A stretch of 64,000 bases of DNA from Balanoglossus misakiensis (Eukaryota > Hemichordata): assembly GCA_040954595.2 (NCBI GenBank), contig CM082590.2, positions 4,402,001 through 4,466,000 on the forward strand, given 5' to 3'. Within the stretch, counting starts at the first letter, position 1; every line of letters starts with the position of its first letter. A program made the position numbers and the translations under genes. The notes under the pieces were generated by a model. The model did not search any database. It was given only the letters and a program-made list of their open reading frames with translations, and was not told the DNA's origin. This document shows positions 1 through 10,174 of this stretch, piece after piece.

Positions 1-97
1 GAGATCTAAAATCTGCAGTTGATGAAACTGCATTGCAAAGGATTGGTAAAATTTGTAATATTCATATCCAAGACAAGGTCATACATCGAAAACACAT

Positions 98-180
98 TTA
101 ACCCTTTCACCCCTTCAAAGGTTCAACCCCACATAGAAAACAACAGGTTTGGACTGAACCATTGTGGTGAAAGGGTACAA
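98..180. repeat. Small MITE, TTAACCCTTTCACC family, copy 1
   Basis: Short element of about 85 bp whose ends are near inverted repeats: TTAACCCTTTCACC at the left and GGTGGTGAAAGGGT at the right. The middle carries the family phrase ending in GGACTGAACCA. Three further copies lie at 2596, 2715 and 10082. This copy is the most diverged, and its right end lacks the final TTAA. It is non-coding and probably a non-autonomous DNA transposon; the superfamily is not identifiable. Confidence 0.75.
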
Positions 181-1011
181 AGCACCCCAGTTTCCACAAA
201 ACATCCATTGTAATCTATGAAAATCAACAAGATTTCATTGGCAGGCTCCTGTAAGCTTTGCAGACTGTTACTTTAAAATTCTCGTTTATAAAAATGGACT
301 TGCAGGGCAATCACACGCTGACCATCAAATTCAGTGTAACTTTCATTAAGGATGTACAACTGATAAAAGTGAAAGTATTGTCATTTTTATGGTGGATTTT
401 AAGTTGCCCAGGCTTTTCTAAGTGTACCAAAAATCTGTAACAAAATATAGGGGTCACCGTGCTTGTTTTTGAAATACAAAGCTGTGAATTTAGTCAAACT
501 TAAAAACAGCTGAGTAATTTTTTTTACCAATGGGTGTCTATGGGCCGAAAAAAGTTATTTCAAAATTGAGTGTGTGCATGGTGACCACAATATTTTGTTT
601 GAGTTCTGATTTTAATTTCCATGAAATGACGATAGTAAAAGCGCGTTATCTGGTAATTCTCAATGAAATCCTCTGGGAGAGACATACATGTATTCCTTTT
701 GCTCCAAGTGTGCGTATGTCCTTAACTGACTATCAGCACCAATGCTACAATAGAACAGAAGTTTATGGTTAGAAATTGAGCATTTCAGACCCTAATTGCT
801 CTAGCCCTGGACTGGTCATTAATTCAAAAGGTATTGAAAACTATAAGTATATTGTCTATAAACACCGAGAAATTGACAACTAACAATGTTTCAGAGACCA
901 AAAATAGATTTAAGGGGACCACTTCCTTGCAAGGCTGGTTCATTTAAAGTCCCAAATTGCTGCTATTTCGTGCAATATTTTCGATTTACTTCAAACTGTG
1001 AACAGGCCATT
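181..1011. other. AT-rich non-coding stretch
   Basis: I see no convincing exon, RNA gene or repeat boundary here. The only open frames are short and lack recognisable motifs or codon bias. Confidence 0.5.
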
Positions 1012-1390
1012 TAAAGGGTCAATGTCTCTCCCTCACTGCCATTTTTCCATCAATTATGTTTGATATAAGACGCCGTTTATATTAAAGTAAATGTGTATAT
1101 GTAGTGAATGAATGTTCGACCACACACACCTTCCATCCCACTTGCATGATATGAGAGTAAAATTTGGCCCAAAATGAATAAATGGTAGAGAACGATTACT
1201 CATTTTGGTCAATTTTTTCACTCCTGTGTCTACAAGCGGGATGGAAGGTGTATGTCCTGTTTGTAGGATGAGAGTAAAAATGTCACCAAAATGAATAAAT
1301 GGTAAACACCGATTATTCATTTTATCGAGTGTTTCACTCTGCTCGTGTGAGTTGTGTGTGGAAGTTCTTTCGATTTTGTTGATCAACTGA
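1012..1390. repeat. Foldback MITE, left part
   Basis: Begins with TTAAAGGGTCAATGTCTCTC and continues to TCAATTATGTTTG. This is the inverted counterpart of the right end at 9953-10005 of the complete copy. It is followed by two copies of a hairpin core with CTTCCATCCCACTTG against CAAGCGGGATGGAAG, separated by AATGAATAAATGGTA. The expected right end is not here but at 1786-1972, on the other side of the hnRNP exon. Non-coding. Confidence 0.6.
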
Positions 1391-1574
1391 AATGAATTTC
1401 ATTTGGCCACGCTATGTATGCCATCCCCACAAGTCTCGAGGATGTACTGTTACTCAGGGGTCATGAAAGTGGCCTATTCAATTTACTGACACTGTAATGC
1501 AATGCAAGTGAATGGGCGTATTCATCTGTACGTTTCAGTTCAAAACTTCTACAACCAGATACACAGGGACTTAC

Positions 1575-1718
1575 CTCCATACGGACCACCGCTCTGACGA
1601 CCACCGCCACCGTAACCACCAGAACTACCACCGCTGCCCCTCATTGGTCCATAATTTGACTGTCCACTGGCATAATTGCTTCCAAAGTCATTGTAGTTTC
1701 CACCACTGTTGCTATACC
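1575..1718 (-). CDS. Internal exon of an hnRNP A/B-type RNA-binding protein
   Basis: Read on the minus strand, the 144-bp exon has a pyrimidine-rich acceptor ending in AAATGAAAG and a consensus donor GGAG/GTAAGT. It enters in mid-codon and leaves one base into a codon, so it is flanked by phase-1 introns at both ends. The frame encodes a Gly/Ser/Asn/Tyr-rich segment containing NYNDFGSNY, SNYGPM and SGGPYGG. The same motifs, in the same order, characterise the glycine-rich C-terminal tail of HNRNPA2B1/A1-type proteins, a low-complexity region used in RNP assembly and nuclear transport. No RRM exon and no terminal exon was found nearby, so the rest of the gene must lie across large introns or to the left of the window. 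The exon sits between two halves of a foldback MITE. Assignment to hnRNP A/B is fairly secure; the exact orthologue is not. Confidence 0.8.
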
Positions 1719-1785
1719 CTTTCATTTAGGAAAAAAACAATAGAAATGCATTATCATAACAATACCTTGAATTGTTTTACCTGTT

Positions 1786-1972
1786 GAAAAAACTCGAGAA
1801 AATGAATATCAGTCTCTAAAATTTATGCATTTTGGACCAGATTTTACTCTCATATCATACAAGTGGGATGGAAGTTGTGTGTGGTTGAACGTTCATTCAT
1901 TACATATACACATGTACATTAACATAAACAGTGTATTGTATCAAAAAAGGGCAGAGACTTTGTCCCTTTAAT
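1786..1972. repeat. Foldback MITE, right part
   Basis: Contains the core half with TACAAGTGGGATGGAAG, the GGTTGAACGTTCATTCATTAC segment and the terminal stretch GGGCAGAGACTTTGTCCCTTTAA. These match the right half of the complete copy at 9699-10005. Together with 1012-1390 it brackets about 400 bp of host sequence that holds the hnRNP exon. Confidence 0.6.
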
Positions 1973-2568
1973 GTTCAGTCAATCTAGACAAGAGGGACCC
2001 AAAGTTTAGGGACTTTATAGACGGGTGGCTTTTATAGACGGGTTGATTCGAATACACACCTTGAAATTGTTGGCTGCCTGTTTCAATCAAACATCAGTAT
2101 CCAAGATTTGTACTCCAACAATTTGGCTGTGAAGTGCAGCCATAATGAACAAGACACAGGCCTTCTCAAAAGAGGATGATGTCATACCTATACAAAACAA
2201 GACAAATACAAGATTGAATCATTCATATGGATTACATTATGTTGTCATTAGGCCCGCAAAATTAACATGTGCTGTTCCGATTAGTACCATACTGTTAAAA
2301 AGTGATGAGGAATGATCAAATTAATTATTTTTAGATTTAATTTATATTTCTTGTGGTGGCTGGGAACACAGTTTACACTGTAGAAAAAGTTTTCAGTGAA
2401 ACAGTTTTAAACTGCGCCCTGTCCAATTATACCATGGAAGTTTTTGAGTGAGGTGTGATGTACGAGTGGTTGGGTATACTTAGACAACACGATTATCAAG
2501 TGAACAAAAAGCAATAAAATCCCAGGTAGTGTTTCATATCTCTTTGAAATACAGTAGAAGGAGGTCGT
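1973..2568. other. Non-coding stretch, nothing recognised
   Basis: AT-rich with no open frame of note. It is presumably intronic sequence of the minus-strand hnRNP gene, because upstream exons of that gene should lie at higher coordinates. Confidence 0.4.
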
Positions 2569-2807
2569 GTAACCTATTTCTCCCAACTTTTTGGTTTAAC
2601 CCTTTCACCCCCAGTTCCCACTATAGGGGTCCAACTTTATCATAGAAAACAATGGGTTTGGACTGAACCATGGTGGTGAAAGCTCATGTAACCTATTCCT
2701 CACAACTTTTTGGTTTAACCCTTTCACCCCCAGTTCCCTCTATAGAGGTCCAACTTTATCATAGAAAACAATGGGTTTGGACTGAACCATGGTGGTGAAA
2801 GGGTTAA
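2569..2807. repeat. Two MITE copies in a 119-bp tandem duplication
   Basis: Copies of the TTAACCCTTTCACC MITE at 2596-2682 and 2715-2807. The flanking phrase AACCTATT(T/C)CTC precedes each one, at 2569 and 2688. The unit of MITE plus flank is therefore tandemly duplicated with a 119-bp period, rather than being two independent insertions. The first copy has lost its right terminal TTAA; the second ends in GGTGGTGAAAGGGTTAA. Confidence 0.8.
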
Positions 2808-3580
2808 ACCCGAGTGGACAGACCTACAATGCACAAAATCAGGGTTGAAAGTGTACAGAGTTAGATATATGTATTACATATATGAATTCTTTGCCATGAT
2901 ACATGTACGTGTGAAACATATATTGTATCATCTCCCTATTTACAATCAATGTGCCCTCTAAGCCCATATGACGCGCCACTGACTCAACAAACTCACTGGA
3001 GATTCAAGAAAATTATCCACTATACATGAAAAGGTATGGGGCTGACTCAGAGAAAGTGTTCAGAAATCTCGAAATCAATTTTGGAATATTTTGTTTGGCT
3101 CAGACTGAAATCTTTTACTTGTGGGATGAGGCAACAGCATAAGAATACCGTACAGCATAAAGTAAAAAGTGTCAAGGTACCCTACATTTGAATTGAATCA
3201 GATTGTGATAATAGATAATTTTTACTATTTGACAAATTGACTTACCCATGTTGCATCATCATTCTCTGTGTTCCTTCACCACAGTTGATCAGATAACGGC
3301 AACTAGAACAACAAAATATACGTACCATGTGTCAAATCCCTTTTTTATAGTCTTTGAAAAACTATCACTAGGGAATGATATGGTACAATTAGAGTTGCTA
3401 CCTATGATTTGTTGGTGTGAAAATTGTTTTACAGTTGCATGATTAAGTAAATATGGATGACCCACATCACGGGAACATTGCATGATTTAATTGAACTGTC
3501 ATTTGCAGTACTTATTTTTGTTACTTTACCCTCTGAAAGCTGATTGTATCAGACATATTATCAGGTTCTCTCTAACTTCT
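2808..3580. other. Non-coding stretch, weak splice-like signal
   Basis: No gene recognised. On the minus strand a GTAAGT donor-like site occurs at about 3241-3246, with a possible acceptor (TTGTTGTTCTAG) about 70 bp upstream. The intervening sequence has no recognisable coding content and could be chance. Confidence 0.3.
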
Positions 3581-3584
3581 TAGT

Positions 3585-4350
3585 ATCTAGCTGTGTTTTG
3601 TCCACTTTGCATCCAAAACTAATGTCTAGCCTTGTGGATGCCACTGGCCCAATAAAGCCTGACCCCTTGTTGGGAATTGTGATGTAATTAGTGTCCCTTT
3701 GAAGTCAATTACAGACTTTGTTTTTCCAATGATTGGACAGAGGATATACATATACACATGTGTAATTAAAGGTCTAATGCCATGCTTTGGAAAGTTTTCA
3801 TTTTTCCACGTCAAAAGCTCACCTAGGGTACCTGTCTATGCATTGCCTATTGTGTCGGTTCCGAAAAATGTGCGCGAATGCCGGAATTTGCCCCCTTTTT
3901 TCATGCCTGTGATCAGGGAGCCACTTCGCACTCGAGCCAGGCGAAGGTATTTGCATATGGACAAACAAGTACACTACGTTCTAGTGTACCATTCTGCTAA
4001 CAGTAAAGTGTAATTAGCAGTCCATGAGTAATTAAGTCCACAGACAAAGACAAGCTATATAAACAGTGTTCAAAGCAAAGGAAGCCCTTGCCTTACATTA
4101 CAGGCAGAGGATTTAGAAAGGTGTGAAAGACTATTTGCCCACATCAAGATAAGCCTTCGACTGAACTTCGAAAAGCCGAAAAAACTCGACTGAGTTGGGT
4201 TAGGGGTACACGCCCACCCGCCACTTTTACTTGCTTGTTATCTAAGCACAAGGGGCAAAACGCATTGCAAGATAGTAACATACGTTAACTTCAAGACCCA
4301 AATAGTGATTTTACGCGTGGTTGTATAGGGCATGGCATTAGACCTTTACA
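3585..4350. repeat. Foldback element with inverted TAATTAAAGGTCTAATGCC
   Basis: An inner inverted pair, TAATTAAAGGTCTAATGCC at about 3763 and its reverse complement GGCATTAGACCTTTA at about 4334, brackets about 550 bp. The segment 3585-3790 (GTATCTAGC, GCCACTGGCCCAATAAA, AATTGTGATGTAA) reappears at 45848-46070. Part of it, the TATCTAGCCGTATTTTGTCC phrase, reappears at about 48249. No protein is encoded. Probably a non-autonomous transposon with a repeated left flank. Confidence 0.55.
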
Positions 4351-4871
4351 TTTCAATGTAATTAGCCCTGCCTTTACTTTAATCTTACACTCTATCAACA
4401 CTGTTAAGTTAATGTGATTTTCCCACCTTTTCCTGCTTGATTCATTGTGGCTATGTGTATCTATGACAATTTGACTGTCAGTGATCCCCAGTTTATAAAT
4501 CCCGACCTGACCTGACCAGGTTGATAAGTATAAGAAAAACTATGTATCGATAATCCATGTTTTTCTTAATGGCACAATCATCATGCAAATTAGTGAAAAC
4601 TGTAAATAACCGTCAGAATAATCATGTTAATAGGTAATACAAAAAAACATTGTGTCAATCGAGAAATGCTAATAATCAAAATGTTGATCACGTCGATAGG
4701 AACAGCCATTCACGTTCCATTGATCACCCTCATTGCCATCAGCCACCCCCAATTCATAACTCTAACCAAATAATGATATAATGATAGTTCCAAATAAAAT
4801 TTTGAAATGTTGGTGATATTCTCACGCCGTACCCAATGTGATAACAATGAATGCAATGTGGATAGCATTCT

Positions 4872-5157
4872 ACCCACAGGGAGCTCTTCTTCCTTGTTTG
4901 TAATGTGTGTGTGTTGATATTGATTAATATAATAAAACAAATCTGTGAAAATATATGTTCACCTTTGTTTGTTGACAGGTAAAGTTTGGGGTACACATGT
5001 ATTCAACAGTAAAGGCTTAGACTACCCTAACATGTCTACGAACAAACAAACATGACCATATTTGCAAACATACATATTTTTTTCAAACATTTTTAAATTA
5101 ATCAATCACAACACACACACTTTTACAAACAAGGACGAAGAGCTCCCTGTGGTCTTC
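4872..5157. repeat. Inverted-repeat element with GAGCTCCCTGTGG arms
   Basis: The left arm (about 4872-4920: CACAGGGAGCTCTTC, CTTGTTTGTAA, then TG repeats) is inverted at about 5105-5157 (CACACACAC, TTACAAACAAGG, GAAGAGCTCCCTGTGG). The arms are about 45 bp and imperfect, around a ~180-bp AT-rich centre. It is non-coding and consistent with a MITE. Confidence 0.6.
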
Positions 5158-6359
5158 CCACAAACGTCGGAATCATACTGCAGTGGTCGCCTGATTCAAC
5201 CAGTAAAGGCCACATGAGGTCATCAATTGTTATCGGTTTTCTGGTTGACATTTCTCTGAAAACACGCGTTTTTTTTCACGGACTTAACGTTGATATTTTG
5301 GCAATTGGTGTGAGTAGTCATAAAGTGTAATGTTTGGAGCATTGCTTGACCCTAGTTACTGTTGTGCGATAGGGTGAAATCGTCAGCTGAATTTTATTGT
5401 CGATCGTCCATAGGCTCCAGCTTATTATTCGACGTCTGTGTTTCTACCCACACACTAAGTCGTGAAAACTATCAGTGATATCTAAAAACCATGGCGGTAT
5501 CCCCATGCTAACAACACACAAAATACTGCAATGTTTCAATACTCACTCTGCCAAATCTGTACAGATGAATAGTGATGGTGGAGAGTGTAAGGGGGCCTGA
5601 ACCCATGACTTGCTGAGAAAACAGTTGCTCGCTCCTTGGCTTGGCATGTTTTGGAGAAACATGACACCATTCTGGATGTATAACGAACACAGGTCAAGCA
5701 CTGTCTTACCATAGAGCAGGCGACATTGGAGTTGATGACAGAAACACGTGCCATTAAAACAAACTGGCAGATTCGAGTTTATAGCCTGCATGCCATGTTT
5801 ACATCGAAGACGTTGTACGGGTCAAAGGCAAAGGGTCGAAGGTCAGCAACAGCGCCCTCTTGGGGTATATTCTGCGGAACTTTTGAAAGTTCCCGATCTC
5901 GTATCCTAATAAGGACGCCAGCAAAATTCCCCACAGCATTTTAATTCTCATTCAAATATGAAAGAAATAAAACTAACCAGCTCTGAATTAGTTGGTTTAA
6001 AGGGGAGAAATAAACCCGGTGAAGGCTGGTTGGTTTAAAGGGAGTTTGACTATGAATATGACTCGATCATTTGAAACTTCATACGACAGGTGAATTAAGT
6101 AACGCACTATATAACGCGTATCAACTTTCAAAGGCCATCTCCGAAAATGCCCATTGGAATTTTACAGGAAATTCAGAACTAATTCCCAGAATTGCACTCA
6201 GAACAGCGGGCATAGCTGGCAAACATACTTCTATCAATAACAATGTTTCAAGGACAATTTTGATTAGGCCTATATAAGAAATCGTTTTGTAGAATCGGCG
6301 GTCAAAACTATAAAACGAAGACTAAGTTTAAGGTAGAGGTCTACTCAAAATCGAAAATA
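5158..6359. other. Non-coding stretch with minus-strand splice-like sites
   Basis: No protein is recognised. On the minus strand, GGTAAGACAG near 5708, TTTTCTCAG near 5624 and GTGAGT near 5544 resemble splice sites around short open frames. The 5800-5930 part is relatively CpG-rich, so a 5' exon of the minus-strand gene is possible. Nothing in the translations identifies one. Confidence 0.3.
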
Positions 6360-6870
6360 CAATCTAATAGAGAGAAAACTACACACCACTGATAAGTTAA
6401 ACTTTTATTTTTCTAGAAGCGTCTGAAAGCTTTAATGATGTCAAATATCCAACATTTATGAAAATTGCGCGAAATATGATGAAATCGCGCGCATCATGCA
6501 AGAACTATGACGTCATTCCACACTACGGCAGCCAGAGAAACAAAAAAAATTACAATATTAATAAAATTGCCTACCTACCTACCCTTTTTTGAAAACCATG
6601 TAATCGGAACACATATATTATTTTTCTGTTGCCTAAGAGTGGAAGAGTGATGTTCAAACTTCTTCGACACGGTGATGATTCTTGCTGCTGTGTTTTGTGT
6701 GCGCTGAAGTAGATTTATTGCAGATTGAGGAAGACCAAACAATAACGAATTGCAGTAATCAAGTTTGGTTTAAAGAACTGTATGAATTAATTTACAACAA
6801 TCATTAAAGACAGGTACTGAAATATTGATCCGATGCGTCGAAGATGAAAATAAAAACACAAGTTGTAGGG
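6360..6870 (-). pseudogene. Decayed LINE 3' fragment (copy 1)
   Basis: Closely matches 15010-15510, where the same stretch still encodes the end of a non-LTR reverse transcriptase on the minus strand. Here the frame is broken by small differences, so no long ORF remains. The fragment forms the left end of composite repeat R and is followed directly by CCCTAA-type repeats, as in the other copy. It has no autonomous function. Confidence 0.6.
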
Positions 6871-6892
6871 CCTACTCTCTTGGAGTGAGGAG

Positions 6893-7000
6893 AAACCCGG
6901 CCAAACCCCACCCCTAACCCTAACCTTAACCCTAGGAGTGAGGAGGAACCCAAACCCTAACCCTAGGAGTGAGGAGAAACCCTAACCCTAATTAGGGTCC
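6893..7000. repeat. Telomere-like CCCTAA minisatellite (short block)
   Basis: Runs of CCCTAACC are interrupted by the phrase GGAGTGAGGAG(A/G)AACC. The same mixed unit occurs at 15535-15620 and, much expanded, at 24045-24640. CCCTAA is the complement of the TTAGGG telomere repeat. The regular interruption shows that this is an internal minisatellite inside repeat R and not a telomere end. Confidence 0.85.
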
Positions 7001-9275
7001 AAGTGGTCCTCCATGTAACCCAAATTCAAAGGTCTACCAAAAAAAAACCATTATGTTTTTTATAGGTTATAAACACTGTAAATGATAGATTTCAATGAAA
7101 GTTATTGATTTTAAGTTATTGGAGCTGTAACCCTTGTATATTTCAGGGTGATAAAATCTCAGGTAACATAGGGGACCAGTTTATCAGTTAAGGTACCTTA
7201 AGTGAATTTGTTAAAAGCCTTTTGGTTGACCCTAATAAGTAATCCAGGTGTTATTCAATTGTATAAGTGTCCCCTTCTACCCCCCTGCAGGAAAAAAGTG
7301 AAAAAATGTTGGTCGAAAAAATGCTGTTAAATTCTTATACTTACTGTGAACTGGCTGCATCAGAAAAAAAAAACGAATCTTCACAAGCATGATTTTTGGC
7401 ATAAAAATAGTTATTTCACCGAATTTTGAAAAACCTTTGGCACGTTTGTAATATTTTGGATGCTGATTTATTTTATATTAATTTTTTTTAAATTCATCAA
7501 GATTTAGGAATATTATTCAACAAACCTGTTTTGGGGACCACTTTGATGTTACCTGTGTATTGTCTATGGGCGAAAATGCGAACTTTCTAAATTGCTGCAA
7601 TATTTCATTGTTTTTAAACATACAGCTGTCAAACTCACATATGTATTAAAGTTGACACAACAGCTTTCAAAACTAGTTTCAGTTTTAAAATTGAAGGTCG
7701 CTAAGTGTGTGAGTTGTAGGTTACAAAATACATACCAAAGGTGAATTTTAAAATGTTCATGCTTGTTTTGTTCTGAGCACACCAGTTTGTTTATTTCTTA
7801 GGCTTTCACTTTGATTGTTCAATATGTTGATTTTTTTGATATACACTTTGCTTTTTTAAGATTATTTTTTTTATTTTAAGCATTTCAAAGATGAAACTTT
7901 GGGTAGACCATTATGAGATGTTAAAGAATATTGAAAAGTTTACACTATTAAAATTGGACACCATTAAATATTTCAAATAATGCTGCAAATTAGACTGAAA
8001 TAACTCCCATTGACTTAACATGTATAAAAACAAAGGAATACGTTTTTGGGGACACTTGGAGATTTTTCTATGTTGAAAACTCGGCGAAAAACGGGTTGTT
8101 TTATGCTTATTCTAACGAATATCTTACAATCCAATATATGTTTTTTAAGCTCAGATTATGGGCTCTCTAACCGCTGAAACCGTTTTTCAAAAATCGTAGA
8201 ATTGAAACCAGAGAGCCAACGATTACAATTTGTTACGATCGTATTTTGCACTCACTTCCGGGTTTCGGCCAATTGCAGACAAATACTTTTTATAAAAGGC
8301 TTCGTCTTATGCTTATTCTAACAATTATCTAACAATCCAATATATGGTTTTAAAGCTTAGAATCTTGGCTCTCTAACCGCTGAAACCGTTTTTCAAAAAT
8401 CGTAGAATTGAAACCAGAGAGCCAACGATTACAATTTGTTACGATCGTATTTTGCACTCACTTCCGGGTTTCGGCCAATTGCAGACAAATACTTTTTATA
8501 AAAGGCTTCGTTTTATGCTTATTCTAACAATTATCTAACAATCCAATATATGGTTTTAAAGCTTACAATTTTTTACCTTTTTTTCAAAAATCGTAGAATT
8601 GAAATCAGGGAGCCAACGATTAAAATTTGTTATGGTCTTTTTTCGTGTGTAGGGTTAGGTACTTAGGGATTTTGGCGACAGGCAAAATCCTCAGTTTGTT
8701 TAGGTTAAGTTTACATCACTTCTGACTCACTTAGAGTGGGCCGATCTTTAAGATGTAACGTGTTTTGAAATCGTCAATTACTGCTCTAAAACATATTACA
8801 GACCTGAGTTGCTCTCTTTAAGAATAAATTAATATGTTTGCTAAAAATAAAGTGATGTTTAAGTGATTCTTTTGTTTTTATGCATGTTAAAGAATAGGAC
8901 AAATTATAATAGTTGTGACCCTATCCTGATTTGTACAATTTAAGTAGCTTGAGTACTGTTTTTTCAGGATGTATTGACATTTGAATTCTCTATGCTATAG
9001 TACATTTTTTTAAATGTAGACAAGAAGTTATAAAACCGTAATTATGAAAATAATGTCAGTGCCCCATAGGCTTTACACTGTAGACAACAGGGTGTCATAG
9101 GTTAAAATTTTGGAAAGTAAGAAAACATGTTGTTTTATGCTTGTTATTTTCAGAATGTGTTAAGAACATGATGGGACACTCCATACATTTTTTTAAAGTT
9201 GTTACATGTACAGCAATGCCAGTAGCTATTGGGTCAAAATAGGTAATTCATATATCTCACAATGACATTCCAAAT
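7001..9275. repeat. Composite repeat family R, most complete gene-less copy
   Basis: Matches 24641-26479 continued at 33799-34130, and in parts 16480-19900. Order in this copy: AT-rich leader, a segment with TATACACTTTGCTTTTTTAAG, 2.5 tandem units of about 207 bp (8090-8640), a segment containing AGAGTGGGCCGATCTTTAA, and a right part with CCCCATAGGCTTTACACTG and GGTAATTCATATATCTCAC. No coding capacity is seen. It supplies the empty-site sequence GACCCTATCCTG that identifies the Gypsy insertion site in the other copy. Confidence 0.8.
8090..8640. repeat. ~207-bp tandem units with GGCTCTCT/AGAGAGCC hairpin
   Basis: Units start at TTATGCTTATTCTAAC near 8101, 8308 and 8513. The first two carry GGCTCTCT near their left and AGAGAGCC about 50 bp further on, which could form a stem. 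Related pairs of units occur at about 19440-19850 and 25840-26190, in the same orientation within R. The repeated short open frames here are by-products of the tandem structure, not genes. Confidence 0.75.
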
Positions 9276-9698
9276 ATATGGTCAAGCAGTTACATAAGGT
9301 ATTAGGGGTGACCATTTACCAATGTGTGCAGCAATTTTGGCATTAGCTCTCGCAATTTTTTCTTCAATTTTATATACATTTTTAAGCTGCATAATAAAGC
9401 TTATGATGTTTAAAGACATGTTGTCTAGTTTACATCTATAAATATACATATGCACTTGCAATGCTATGAAATTAACAATAATTTTCTCTGTAGGATCGCC
9501 AAAAATCTTACATAGTTTCAAAGGTGGACAATTAAGTTTAAGTGGTCCCCCAAACATAAAAAGTAAATTGTATTGTATTGTATTTACCATCTGACATGTA
9601 AATTGCAACGTTTGGCTTTATTGTAGGCTATTTTGGTTGAAGGCAGCGTTCACAAACATCATTGGAGGGGCCATGATTATCAAGAAAAAACATTCTCG

Positions 9699-10005
9699 TT
9701 TTATTCTAACAACACGTTAATGTACATGTGGATATATAGTGAATCAATGTTCGACCACACACAACTTCCATCCCACTTGTATGATATGAGTATGAGAGTA
9801 AAAATCTCCCCAAAATGAATAAATGGTAGAGACTGATTATTCATTTTGGCGAGTTTTTCACTCTCGTGTCTGCAAGTGGGATGGAAGTTGGGTGTGGTTG
9901 AACGTTGATTCACGATATACCCACGTGTAAAATAACATGAAGTTAAACAGTGTAGCAAACATAATTGATGGAAAAAGGGCAGCGAGAGAGAGACTTTGTC
10001 CCTTT
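9699..10005. repeat. Foldback MITE, complete copy
   Basis: The arms pair across a hairpin core: CTTCCATCCCACTTG at about 9767 pairs with CAAGTGGGATGGAAG at about 9874, around AATGAATAAATGGTA. The right terminus GGGCAG..GAGACTTTGTCCCTTTAA is the inverse of the left terminus seen at 1012. It is non-coding and about 300 bp long. The matching left terminus is weak in this copy, so its left limit is approximate. Confidence 0.65.
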
Positions 10006-10081
10006 AAAATAATTGTTTATGAATATTTCTAGTGTTTATATCCTGTACACCAGATATGAAATCAATATTCTCATCCATGGT

Positions 10082-10174
10082 TTAACCCTTTCACCCCCAG
10101 TTCCTATTTAGAGGTCCAAACTTACCATAGAAAAACAATGGGCGTGGACTGAACCATGGTGGTGAAAGGGTTAA
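10082..10174. repeat. Small MITE, TTAACCCTTTCACC family, copy 4
   Basis: The best-preserved copy: TTAACCCTTTCACCCCCAG at the left and GGTGGTGAAAGGGTTAA at the right, forming inverted ends. About 93 bp and non-coding. Confidence 0.8.
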
